Assembly: GCA_003224135.1 (NCBI GenBank)
Contig: QHYO01000251.1
Coordinates: 1-5,791 of the forward strand
Origin: Acidobacteriota bacterium
GTDB lineage: Bacteria > Acidobacteriota > Terriglobia > Acidiferrales > UBA7541
Reading direction: 5' to 3'
DNA length: 5,791 nt
The notes under the pieces: generated by a model
What the model saw: only the letters and a program-made list of their open reading frames with translations
Told to the model about the DNA's origin: nothing
Database searches by the model: none
Shown here: positions 1 through 5,791 of the stretch, piece by piece
How the letters are laid out: every line of letters begins with the position of its first letter
Position numbering within the stretch: position 1 is the first letter of the stretch
Made by a program: the position numbers and the translations under genes

Positions 1-68
1 GCGGAATATTGAGGAAGGCGTCGCTGTTGTTCCCCCAGGTTGCAGTCTTCGGATATCATGGCCTCCCC

Positions 69-542
69 GTGACCTTAACGAAGGAATCCGCCCCGAGTTC
101 GCGCCGCCGCGCGCGGCGCGAACTCCTGCTCTACGGTATGTGCGGCGGTCTGCTCATCGCGGTCTTGAAACTGACCGAGTACCGCTTCCTGGTGGTCGAA
201 CATTCGGTGGAGATCTACGTTGCTCTGGTCGCCGCCCTGTTTGCCGGACTCGGCATCTGGCTGGGCCTGACGCTCACCAGAAAAAAGCCGGCGATCGTCA
301 TCAAGGAAATCCCGGCGCAGGGCGCAGACCCGTTTGTCCCCTATGAGATGCGTGCGAGCCAGCTCGAGCTGGAGATTCTCGGACTCATAGCCACCGGGTT
401 GAGCAATCGGGAGATTGCCGGCCGGCTATTCGTCAGCGAAAACACGGTGAGGACCCATTCGAGCCGGCTCTTTGACAAGCTTGGCGCAAAGCGCCGCACT
501 CAAGCCGTGCAGCTCGGCAAGGGCGCCCGGCTGATCCCGTGA
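69..542 (+). CDS. Membrane-anchored LuxR-family (GerE HTH) transcriptional regulator
   Basis: This probably encodes a one-component regulator of 157 residues tethered to the inner membrane. Two hydrophobic segments are visible at about residues 19-37 and 47-70, separated by a short loop (TEYRFLVVEHSVEIY). A cytoplasmic linker follows, then a GerE/LuxR helix-turn-helix at about 96-150, with the typical GLSNREIA, SENTVRTH and KLGAKRRTQAV elements. There is no receiver or ligand-binding domain. I recognise this as a family of short regulators often found beside DUF4199 membrane proteins, which agrees with the DUF4199 remnant downstream. The frame is also open back to a TTG at base 9. I prefer GTG at 69 because it is the nearest start before the first membrane helix, but neither start has a convincing ribosome-binding site. 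A 13-bp inverted repeat falls inside codons 9-19. The signal sensed is unknown. Confidence 0.8.
   Translation: MTLTKESAPSSRRRARRELLLYGMCGGLLIAVLKLTEYRFLVVEHSVEIYVALVAALFAGLGIWLGLTLTRKKPAIVIKEIPAQGADPFVPYEMRASQLELEILGLIATGLSNREIAGRLFVSENTVRTHSSRLFDKLGAKRRTQAVQLGKGARLIP
95..125. repeat. 13-bp perfect inverted repeat with 5-nt loop
   Basis: The arms GAGTTCGCGCCGC (95-107) and its exact reverse complement (113-125) flank the loop CGCGC. The repeat lies 26 bases after the chosen GTG start of the LuxR-type gene and encodes the basic stretch SRRRARRE before the first membrane helix. In the mRNA it would form a very stable GC-rich hairpin close to the start codon, which could limit translation. It could also mean the true 5' end of the gene is elsewhere. 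Confidence 0.75.
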
Positions 543-553
543 CGTGTCCGCCC

Positions 554-606
554 CACCCGAAAGCGTGATTTTTCGCTCCGCAATCGAGAATCACCCAAAA
601 GTATGA
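554..606 (+). promoter_or_regulatory. Tandem operator-like repeats downstream of the LuxR-type gene
   Basis: CACCCGAAAGCGTGA (554-568) and CACCCAAAAGTATGA (592-606) match at 12 of 15 positions, lie in the same orientation, and are offset by 38 bp. Each unit has partial dyad symmetry (the second sits in TCA...TGA). Their place just after a LuxR-type gene and before a DUF4199 remnant suggests binding sites for that regulator in the former DUF4199 promoter. The assignment to LuxR is inference. Confidence 0.4.
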
Positions 607-642
607 CCACACCGCGCGCCTAGCCCGCTACACATCGGGCAG

Positions 643-659
643 GTGAAAGCACGTTTCAC
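643..659. repeat. Short dyad GTGAAA-N5-TTTCAC
   Basis: These are perfect 6-bp inverted arms (643-648 and 654-659) around GCACG. The dyad ends a few bases before the point where DUF4199-like coding sequence becomes recognisable. It may be an operator, a scar of the rearrangement that removed the DUF4199 gene, or chance. Confidence 0.35.
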
Positions 660-662
660 AGA

Positions 663-758
663 AGTCGGACGTTCACGGAGGTTTTTCCGATCGGCCTGGC
701 GGTCACGCTGGTCTCCGCCGGAATCCTCCGGAAGAAGGCACGCGACCCTGAAAACTAG
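663..758 (+). pseudogene. C-terminal remnant of a DUF4199-family membrane protein gene
   Basis: The frame reads SRTFTEVFPIGLAVTLVSAG, then ILRKKARDPEN and a TAG stop at 756-758. This matches my memory of the end of DUF4199 proteins: a last membrane helix with an F-x-E-x-FP-[IV]-GL pattern, then a short basic tail. The frame is open only from 624, has no plausible start or ribosome-binding site, and lacks the other membrane helices (the family is usually about 150-180 residues). The intact gene normally sits beside a membrane LuxR regulator like the one upstream. I conclude that a deletion removed most of the gene and left about 30 codons. The function of DUF4199 is unknown. An alternative, less likely, is a chance hydrophobic reading frame. 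Confidence 0.6.
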
Positions 759-814
759 GCGAGCAAGCATGTTTCTACCCAGCTAGGACAAGCCCTGAAC
801 TTCCACGCAGGAGA

Positions 815-832
815 TCTCAGATTTTTCTGAGA
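815..832. repeat. 7-bp stem hairpin TCTCAGA-TTTT-TCTGAGA
   Basis: The perfect 7-bp arms are at 815-821 and 826-832, with a four-T loop. Neither strand has a T-run after the stem, so a Rho-independent terminator is not supported. The hairpin lies about 130 bp upstream of padR and could be a regulator-binding dyad or a chance structure. Confidence 0.35.
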
Positions 833-945
833 AAACCGAAAACCTTGCCCGGCAACAGCTGCCCTGGGCGGTCCTTAAATGCGGGGCGATTTTTCTGCAA
901 AAGAGTGCTTGCTGATGAAATTTCTCGCTTTTCCTCTGCGTAACG

Positions 946-964
946 ATATGTGGGAGCGACATAT
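946..964. promoter_or_regulatory. Putative PadR autoregulatory operator over the padR start region
   Basis: ATATGT (946-951) and ACATAT (959-964) form perfect 6-bp inverted arms around a 7-nt spacer that contains the padR ribosome-binding site GGGAG. ATGT...ACAT arms are the type of dyad known for PadR-family repressors, though the published spacing I recall is 8 nt rather than 7. A bound dimer here would cover the ribosome-binding site and reach the ATG, which suggests autorepression of padR and the coupled permease gene. Confidence 0.5.
952..956 (+). promoter_or_regulatory. Ribosome-binding site deciding the padR start
   Basis: GGGAG ends 8 bases before the ATG at 965. It overlaps the alternative in-frame GTG at 950, so it favours 965 as the real start. 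Confidence 0.6.
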
Positions 965-1306
965 ATGGCGGCCGCTGTGGAGCATGAGTGGAAAAAAGGT
1001 AGCGCCGAACTGCTGATTCTGTCCCTCCTTGAGGATCAGCCGCGTCACGGCTACGAAATTGGAAGACTAATCGACATGCGCTCCCGAGGCACACTTCATT
1101 TCCACGTCGCCTCCCTGTATCCCTTGCTGTATAGGCTCGAAAAACGGGCCTGGATCGAAGGCCGCTGGGTCGAAAAAGCAAATCAAAGACGGCGCCGCTA
1201 CTACCGCCTAACCACTGAGGGGAGACGGGTTCTGGCGGCGAAGCGCCAGAAATGGCAAGAATTCGCCGGAGCAGTTGGGCGAATCGCGGGAGTGGAACAT
1301 GCTTGA
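965..1306 (+). CDS. PadR-family transcriptional regulator
   Basis: This is a 113-residue winged-helix regulator with the PadR domain filling nearly the whole protein. Recognisable parts are [20 protein letters not shown] (11-30), then EIGRL, the recognition-helix segment [13 protein letters not shown] (49-61), and the wing [16 protein letters not shown] (75-90). The C-terminal dimerisation helix is short, as in the small PadR subgroup. PadR proteins generally act as dimeric repressors released by small hydrophobic ligands. The gene runs directly into an ADOP-type permease, overlapping it by 8 bases. This padR-permease pair is very common in Acidobacteriota and implies that the permease is its target. 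A start at GTG 950 would add only five residues and lacks the ribosome-binding site used by ATG 965. The dyad at 946-964 suggests self-repression. Confidence 0.9.
   Translation: MAAAVEHEWKKGSAELLILSLLEDQPRHGYEIGRLIDMRSRGTLHFHVASLYPLLYRLEKRAWIEGRWVEKANQRRRRYYRLTTEGRRVLAAKRQKWQEFAGAVGRIAGVEHA
1288..1292 (+). promoter_or_regulatory. Ribosome-binding site of the permease gene, inside padR
   Basis: GGGAG lies 6 bases before the ATG at 1299, within the last codons of padR. This supports 1299 rather than the upstream in-frame start at 1275, and it suggests translational coupling between the two genes. Confidence 0.65.
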
Positions 1307-1850
1307 TTGGAAACTCGAAATCAGGAAACGGTTAGCCGGATCGCATCTCAAACCTGAAAGAGAAGCGGAAATCCTCGATGAGGTATCCGATCATCTGCAG
1401 GACCGTTACGATGAGTTGCGAGTGCAGGGTGCCACGCACGAAGAGGCCTTTCGTGATGTGATTCGCGAACTCGATTGCACTGACCTGGTTTCCGAGCTGC
1501 AACCCTCGGAAGAAATTCCGCCTCACGATCTCCTGCCGGAAGGAGCCCCCGCTAGCGGACGACTGATCTCTGATTTCCTGATGGACCTGCGCTACGCCGC
1601 GCGCACCCTCCGGAAATCTCCCGGCTTCACCGCCGTGGTGGTACTGACTCTCGCTTTGGGCATTGGCGCAAATACCGCCGTCTTCACCGTCATCAACACT
1701 CTTCTTTTGAATCCCCTGCCCGTTGAAAAAATCTCCACTCTCCTTGCGTTGAACACAACGCTTCATTCCAGAACCTCAAGGATCTTCGAGAAAGAACCCA
1801 TGCCTTCACGGGCTTGGCAGGTCATTCGAACCCGATGGCCGTCACCATGA
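1299..1850 (+). CDS. 5' part of the permease: permease-prefix region and first membrane helix
   Basis: This frame gives 183 residues. Residues 1-60 form the charged helical prefix seen before many acidobacterial permeases ([20 protein letters not shown], then a GATHEEAF motif). A linker follows, then [16 protein letters not shown] and a membrane helix at about 109-137 with the family signature [12 protein letters not shown]. Residues after about 154 are out of frame with the rest of the gene and should not be trusted. If translated alone, the product would be a single-span membrane stub without the extracytoplasmic or FtsX domains. Its start overlaps the padR stop by 8 bases. Confidence 0.7.
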   Translation: MLDWKLEIRKRLAGSHLKPEREAEILDEVSDHLQDRYDELRVQGATHEEAFRDVIRELDCTDLVSELQPSEEIPPHDLLPEGAPASGRLISDFLMDLRYAARTLRKSPGFTAVVVLTLALGIGANTAVFTVINTLLLNPLPVEKISTLLALNTTLHSRTSRIFEKEPMPSRAWQVIRTRWPSP

Positions 1851-3991
1851 TCGACAAAGCCGAGCCACACCGGATTTTTATGGAGCTGGTGACCGCCAAT
1901 TACTTCGAAACCCTCGGTATCCGTCCATACCTGGGACGCTTCTTCTTTCCGGAAGAGGACGCCAAGCCGGGTGCGGCCGCAGTCACCGTACTTGGCTACT
2001 CGGCCTGGCAAAGCCGCTTTGGTGGTGTCTCGGATATCATCGGGCGAACGATCAAACTCAACGGCACGCCTTTCACTGTCGTTGGCATTGGGCCCAAAGG
2101 CTTCAAAGGTTTGTACGCAGTCTTTGGTCCGGATCTCTGGGTTCCATCCATGATGGCGGGACAAGTCTTACCGTCATCGCTCGAGCAAGCCCTGACCGAC
2201 CGGGCGACTCCTTTGTTTACCGGGATAGGCCGCCTTGGCGCTGGCGTCACCCTCGCCGAGGCCCAGGCGGAGATGAAGATCGATGCAGCGGCCTTGGAAG
2301 ACGAGCACCCGGACGCCAATCAAGGCCAGAGCATCGTTGTCAGGCCCTTGACCGTGGCCGCGTACGGTCCGGAACGCCAGGGGCTGATGTTCGGAGCCGT
2401 ATTTCTGATGGCGATTGTGGTACTCGTGCTCCTCATCGCCTGTTCCAATGTGGCTAATTTGCTGCTTGCTCGCGCCGCAGTCCGCCGTCAGGAAATCGCC
2501 GTTCGCATCGCGCTGGGTGCCGGGCGAAGCAGGCTGATACGTCAGTTGCTGACCGAGAGTGTTTTGCTCGGTCTTCTTGGCGGTGTTTTTGGATTCCTGT
2601 TCGGTTATGCGGGATGCCGGCTTCTCTCATCCTTGCGCCCCGCCGAATATGCTCAAAACCTCGCTGACCTCAGGATCGACCCGGCCGTGTTCGGCTTTGC
2701 TTTCGCAATCGCGATACTGACCGGATTGATATTCGGCATTGTGCCCGCTTTGCGCTCTTCACGCACATCCGTTTCCGAAGTGCTCAAGGAAGAAACGCGC
2801 ACTGCGGGTCGGACTCGCGGCCGCCTTAACTTGGTCAATGCACTCCTGGCTGGCCAGGTCTCGGTTTCTCTGGTTCTGCTCGTGGTTGCAGCGATGTTCC
2901 TTCGCAGTATCCAGCATGAGTACACCATCGATCCCGGCTACCAAACCGGGCATCTCGCGCTCTTCATGCTCTATCCGGGCCAGGCCGGTTACGACCAGAC
3001 GCGGACCGAGCAGTTTTACAAACAGGCGCGTGACCGCGTTTCTCTCGTGCCGGGCATCGTGTCTATCTCTTGGGCCTCCAACTTGCCGCTGTGGGGCCGT
3101 AAGGAAACCGGCGTAGCGATTGAAGGCCAGGAGCAGCGCAAGAAATCTGAAGCTATTTCCGCGGTCGTAAACACGATTGATCTCGATTACTTTTCTACGC
3201 TGGATGTCCCTTTTCTGAAAGGACGCGATTTCACTCAGGATGATCGTGGCAGTTCCGCTCCCGTCGCAATTATCAATGACACGATGGCCGCGGAGTTTTG
3301 GCCGAACCAGGACGCACTTGGCAAGCGCGTGCAATTACCGCGCGGCAAAGCCTTCCTCCAGATCGTCGGTATCGTGAAGACCAGCAATTACCAAACGCTC
3401 GGCGAACCTCCTCAGTCGTGCATCTACCTTCCACTTCGGCAGAATTTCTTGGACGGCATGATCCTCTACGTCAGAACCGAACAGGATCCTTCCACAATTC
3501 TCGCCAGCGTGCAGAGCGAAATTCACAACATCGATCCTGAACTCGCCGTGGAAGACATTCGCACGGGCACGAAGATAATCAACCAAGCGCTTTGGTGGTC
3601 GAAGATCGCTGTCGACCTGCTGGGAGTGTTTGGACTTGTGGCTCTGGGCCTTGCGTCGGTTGGCTTGTACGGCATCATGGCATATTCCGTGAACCAGAGG
3701 CGGCGGGAGATCGGGGTGCGCATGGCTCTGGGGGCCGGTCAAGGAAATGTCTGGCTTCTGGTGCTCCGGCAGGGAATGACGTTGGTTCTCACCGGTCTGG
3801 CCATCGGCGTCGCCCTGGCACTTCTGGTCGGGCACGCCTTATCGCGTTTTCTGTACGGAGTGAGCGGCAGCGATCCGTTGAGCCTCGGTGGCGCGTCGCT
3901 GGTTCTTCTGGTTGTAGCTCTGGTCGCCTGCTATCTGCCAGCGCGCAACGCAAGTCGGGTGGATCCGCTAGTCGCTTTGCGCGACGCGTGA
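1814..3991 (+). CDS. 3' part of the permease: two MacB periplasmic/FtsX units
   Basis: This frame encodes most of a MacB_PCD/FtsX permease. The family-like sequence begins before the TTG at 1814 (from about 1763), so that TTG is not a genuine start. Counting from it, residues 1-185 are the first extracytoplasmic domain. The first FtsX unit has membrane helices near 190-212, 247-268 and 292-312 and the cytoplasmic motif [14 protein letters not shown] (224-237). A second unit has a helix at 342-363, an extracytoplasmic domain to about 590, helices near 597-620, 651-672 and 693-709, and the matching motif [14 protein letters not shown] (629-642). It ends in the usual DPLVALR tail. The duplicated architecture with no ATPase domain is the ADOP hallmark, and no ABC ATPase gene is next to it. 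The family is related to MacB/LolCDE-type exporters, but the substrate is unknown. Confidence 0.85.
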   Translation: MAGHSNPMAVTMIDKAEPHRIFMELVTANYFETLGIRPYLGRFFFPEEDAKPGAAAVTVLGYSAWQSRFGGVSDIIGRTIKLNGTPFTVVGIGPKGFKGLYAVFGPDLWVPSMMAGQVLPSSLEQALTDRATPLFTGIGRLGAGVTLAEAQAEMKIDAAALEDEHPDANQGQSIVVRPLTVAAYGPERQGLMFGAVFLMAIVVLVLLIACSNVANLLLARAAVRRQEIAVRIALGAGRSRLIRQLLTESVLLGLLGGVFGFLFGYAGCRLLSSLRPAEYAQNLADLRIDPAVFGFAFAIAILTGLIFGIVPALRSSRTSVSEVLKEETRTAGRTRGRLNLVNALLAGQVSVSLVLLVVAAMFLRSIQHEYTIDPGYQTGHLALFMLYPGQAGYDQTRTEQFYKQARDRVSLVPGIVSISWASNLPLWGRKETGVAIEGQEQRKKSEAISAVVNTIDLDYFSTLDVPFLKGRDFTQDDRGSSAPVAIINDTMAAEFWPNQDALGKRVQLPRGKAFLQIVGIVKTSNYQTLGEPPQSCIYLPLRQNFLDGMILYVRTEQDPSTILASVQSEIHNIDPELAVEDIRTGTKIINQALWWSKIAVDLLGVFGLVALGLASVGLYGIMAYSVNQRRREIGVRMALGAGQGNVWLLVLRQGMTLVLTGLAIGVALALLVGHALSRFLYGVSGSDPLSLGGASLVLLVVALVACYLPARNASRVDPLVALRDA

Positions 3992-4094
3992 TCGCGAGCC
4001 ACCGCGCATTTCATCTTTCCCTGTGGCCTTTAACATCCGCAAGACGCCAAGACTAAAACCAAACCATTTCGATCTGGGTCGAGGGTGTGGTCGC

Positions 4095-5090
4095 CTACTG
4101 GATTTTGTTGGTTTTCAGCCAATCCAATTCCTGCTTCTCCAACGCTTGCTCATATTCCAGCTCTGCTTTTTCCCCAGCAACGTCAAGCGGATCCATTTCG
4201 TCGGCATATCTGGGAATCTTCCTGTAATCGAGGCCGTCCAGAATTTGCAGTGCCATTTCCTTCAGCTTTTGCGATGAAAGTGCGAATCCTTGCGCACCCA
4301 TGGCCGCGCTGGCCAATCGTGGTGCACCGAAGTAGCCCGGCCATCCATCGACCTTGGCAATCCGCACCAGGTCGGCAAAGTTCTTCCCGGTTAGAGAGTC
4401 GGCTGTTCGGTAGTCTGGCGGCACGAGCTCGGGATGCAGGAATAGAATTTGACTTTGTTCGTCCGCTCCCGCATGTACCGTGAACCCTTCCTCCTCGCGC
4501 TCCTTGGTGGAGAACATTTTGTCCTCGATTCCACAGCATAAGAACACAGGTTTCAAGCCGAACAGATGCACCATGGTGCCGCCGTAGACATCGTGAAAAT
4601 AATCCGAGGCCTGGTTGAGCGCTTTGTGGTGGTTTGGCGCGCCATGATTGTGAACGAGGAATATCCACCGGAAACCCTGTTCTCCGAGTTCGTTAGCCAA
4701 GTCCATGTAAATCGCGCGCAGCGTGGCCATGCGAACGGGATAGCTTCCGGGAAATACCCGCTTGCCTCCAATCGTGTTGGCGGGGTCATTGCCCAGGGGA
4801 ATTTGCGGGAATAGGACTACCGTCCAGCCGGGTCTGGCAACAATGGCCTTCGCCAAATCCTGGGTGTATGCGTCTATAGCGTAGCCGTCCGTATAAGAAG
4901 GCAGGTAAGGTCCGTGCTCTTCCAGAATCCCGCCCGGAATCAAGACAACGGTCTTTTGCAGATTTAGGGCCTGGATTTGCCGCGTGTTCATTTCGGCGAT
5001 CCTGACGACCTGCGCAGCAACTTGCTGGCCGAAGAACATCACGGCTGGCAGCAGTATTCCAGCAGCCGAAAAACGCCGATATCGTTTCAT
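4095..5090 (-). CDS. Exported creatininase-family amidohydrolase
   Basis: This is a 331-residue protein with a clear signal peptide (about 1-26, basic MKRYRR, hydrophobic core, AAQ cleavage region) and a creatininase/creatinine amidohydrolase domain (about 30-280). The metal-site motifs are visible: GGILEEHGPYLP gives E57 and H59, YTDGYAID gives D68, LVHNHGAPNHH gives H149, and HAGADEQS gives E211. The family hydrolyses linear or cyclic amide C-N bonds and includes creatininase, formamide hydrolases and the mycofactocin peptidase MftE. The substrate cannot be read from this sequence. Most members are cytoplasmic and about 240-260 residues long. This one is exported and carries a C-terminal helical, acidic tail (about 290-331). 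AGGAG lies 5 bases upstream of the ATG, supporting the start. It converges on the permease gene, with about 100 bp between the stops and no obvious terminator. Confidence 0.85.
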   Translation of the reverse strand: MKRYRRFSAAGILLPAVMFFGQQVAAQVVRIAEMNTRQIQALNLQKTVVLIPGGILEEHGPYLPSYTDGYAIDAYTQDLAKAIVARPGWTVVLFPQIPLGNDPANTIGGKRVFPGSYPVRMATLRAIYMDLANELGEQGFRWIFLVHNHGAPNHHKALNQASDYFHDVYGGTMVHLFGLKPVFLCCGIEDKMFSTKEREEEGFTVHAGADEQSQILFLHPELVPPDYRTADSLTGKNFADLVRIAKVDGWPGYFGAPRLASAAMGAQGFALSSQKLKEMALQILDGLDYRKIPRYADEMDPLDVAGEKAELEYEQALEKQELDWLKTNKIQ

Positions 5091-5095
5091 CGTTG

Positions 5096-5100
5096 CTCCT
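5096..5100 (-). promoter_or_regulatory. Ribosome-binding site of the creatininase-family gene
   Basis: The minus strand reads AGGAG and then GCAACG before the ATG, a spacing of 5 bases. This fixes the start at 5090. Confidence 0.7.
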
Positions 5101-5267
5101 GACTTTAAAGTGTCCCGTGCGAAGTGTGCTTTCTAGGGGTCGTGATCTTCCTCATGCGTTGCTCGTCCGCACTGATTCGCGTTTCTGTGACCACGGAAGC
5201 AGCAGAAGTTACCGGAGTCATCCTTGGACGCGACTCTCACTGGCCCGCGAGCCACGCGATCCCCTTT

Positions 5268-5292
5268 ATCGATCGAAGCCCCTTCGATCGAT
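5268..5292. repeat. 11-bp perfect inverted repeat (strong hairpin) between the two minus-strand genes
   Basis: ATCGATCGAAG (5268-5278), loop CCC, and its exact reverse complement (5282-5292). It lies 48 bp past the stop of the beta-lactamase-like gene in that gene's direction, and about 180 bp upstream of the creatininase-family start. There is no U-tract on either strand, so it is not a standard intrinsic terminator. It could still act as a 3'-end hairpin or a binding site. The rest of the 5101-5340 gap shows nothing recognisable. Confidence 0.6.
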
Positions 5293-5340
5293 GGATGAAA
5301 GTGGGGACGACTTCCACGTCGAGGGCCCGTCAAAACTCGC

Positions 5341-5791
5341 TCAGCAATCGCCTCCAAACCCAGGAAGATTCACGGGAACCCACGACTTTCCAGTATGGTC
5401 GCCGTACTCCCAGTCATAGGGCACGCCCGTGTCGCCGAGGATGAACCTGACCAGATCGGCGAAGCCCGCCTCGGAACGAACATCGTTCGACAGGATGACG
5501 ACGCAACGCTGACTGGCCTCAAGGCAGACCATGGTGTTGGCGGTCTGGCCGTCGTGGCCGCCCTTGTAGAAGCCGCGGCCCTGCGGGCCGTCGAAGACGA
5601 CAACGCCCAGGCCCGCATACAAATCCTTGCGCTGTTCACTCACCGGCAGCTCGGGGAGAAAAGGGGGAAACTGATGGGTGGTGGTGATATGCAGCTGGGG
5701 CTTGGTCATCTCGGCGCGTGAGGCCGCACTCAAGCCATCGCCGCGCACCAAGGCAGCGACGAATTTCGGCAGGTCGGAAATCGTGGTGTCC
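5341..5791 (-). CDS. Serine beta-lactamase-like hydrolase, C-terminal part (runs off the window)
   Basis: The reading frame is open from the window edge to a TGA at 5341-5343, giving the last 149 residues. It begins TTISDLPKFVAALVRGDGLS, which is typical of the helical segment before the third active-site motif in the Beta-lactamase (class C/transpeptidase-like) family. FYKGGHDGQTANTMVCL follows, where HDG takes the place of the KTG motif on the active-site strand, then a hydrophobic strand VVILSND. The SxxK and YxN motifs would lie upstream, outside the window. Such proteins act as periplasmic or secreted esterases, D-peptidases or amidases. The unusual tail after the domain (VPYDWEYGDHTGKSW to the terminal GFGGDC) was not recognised. 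An internal TTG near 5751 is not a real start because the family sequence continues past it. Confidence 0.75.
   Translation of the reverse strand, partial: DTTISDLPKFVAALVRGDGLSAASRAEMTKPQLHITTTHQFPPFLPELPVSEQRKDLYAGLGVVVFDGPQGRGFYKGGHDGQTANTMVCLEASQRCVVILSNDVRSEAGFADLVRFILGDTGVPYDWEYGDHTGKSWVPVNLPGFGGDC

Larger units (their letters stand above)
543..949. other. Intergenic region without an intact gene
   Basis: This 407-bp gap between the LuxR-type gene and padR holds a pair of imperfect 15-bp repeats (554-606), a dyad (643-659), the tail of a DUF4199 reading frame (663-758), and a small hairpin (815-832). A reading frame on the minus strand through 783-1181 has no family-like composition and overlaps padR, so I do not treat it as a gene. 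The padR promoter should lie in 850-950, but I cannot pick a convincing -35/-10 pair. Confidence 0.6.
1299..3991 (+). pseudogene. ADOP-type MacB/FtsX permease gene, broken by a frameshift near 1760
   Basis: The two parts together would give a permease of about 895 residues, near the usual length of acidobacterial duplicated orphan permeases. The first frame is family-like through LALNTT (ending at 1760). After that it degenerates to [18 protein letters not shown] and stops at 1850. The second frame is family-like from [19 protein letters not shown], starting at 1763, which is the usual continuation after the first membrane helix. The change is to the -1 (equivalently +2) frame. The segment between LNTT and SFQNLKD also seems roughly a dozen residues shorter than I expect for the family, so a small deletion fits better than a single lost base. 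There is no classic slippery heptamer at the junction. Either the gene is inactive or the sequence contains an error. Confidence 0.75.

Noticed and set aside
9..68. Extension of the LuxR-type reading frame to a TTG at base 9
   Set aside because: The extra 20 residues look unlike the family, there is no visible ribosome-binding site, and the window edge limits the view. GTG 69 is closer to the first membrane helix.
643..783. Small plus-strand frame from GTG 643 (begins MKARFTEV)
   Set aside because: It turns into an Arg/Ser-rich sequence that is simply the +1 shadow of the DUF4199 tail.
845..855. TTGCC-C-GGCAA palindrome upstream of padR
   Set aside because: Five-bp arms in GC-rich DNA are expected by chance, and nothing in the position adds support.
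783..1181. 132-codon minus-strand frame opposite the start of padR
   Set aside because: It overlaps the well-supported padR gene, has no recognisable domain, and has the composition of an antisense shadow.
1745..1770. Programmed -1 ribosomal frameshifting in the permease
   Set aside because: There is no X-XXY-YYZ slippery heptamer in the first frame here and no evident downstream pseudoknot. Residues expected by the family also appear to be missing, which points to an indel.
3992..4094. Possible bidirectional terminator between the converging permease and creatininase-family genes
   Set aside because: I found no stem of useful length followed by a T-run on either strand.
5093..5444. Two plus-strand frames of about 105 codons in the gap between the hydrolase genes
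   Set aside because: They overlap each other and the end of the beta-lactamase-like gene, lack ribosome-binding sites, and show no protein-family features.

Overview
The window looks like chromosomal DNA of an Acidobacteriota member, or of a close relative. The main reason is a PadR regulator overlapping a MacB/FtsX-type permease of the 'acidobacterial duplicated orphan permease' (ADOP) kind, with its N-terminal permease-prefix region. The rest is moderately GC-rich and unremarkable in composition. There are no rRNA, tRNA, CRISPR or insertion-sequence signatures.

Layout. (1) 69-542 (+) encodes a small membrane-anchored LuxR/GerE-type regulator. (2) 543-949 has no intact gene. It holds two copies of a 15-bp operator-like repeat, a short reading frame (663-758) matching the C-terminal tail of a DUF4199 membrane protein, and small inverted repeats. 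I read this as a LuxR-DUF4199 pair whose second gene was mostly deleted. (3) 965-3991 (+) is a two-gene unit: padR, with a dyad across its ribosome-binding site, then the ADOP permease overlapping it by 8 bases. The permease changes frame near base 1760, where family residues also seem to be missing. It is therefore a pseudogene or carries a sequence error. (4) 4095-5090 (-) is an exported creatininase-family amidohydrolase that converges on the permease. (5) 5341-5791 (-) is the C-terminal part of a serine beta-lactamase/transpeptidase-like hydrolase that runs off the window end. A strong hairpin lies between it and the creatininase gene.

How the genes fit together. PadR proteins are usually ligand-responsive repressors, and here PadR probably controls itself and the permease. 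The LuxR protein, with two membrane helices and a C-terminal DNA-binding domain, probably controlled the lost DUF4199 gene through the tandem repeats. The two minus-strand hydrolases are both plausible envelope amide or ester hydrolases, but no pathway can be assigned. I do not see a clearly new multi-gene system. The most informative signals are the two decayed genes and the regulatory repeats beside them.
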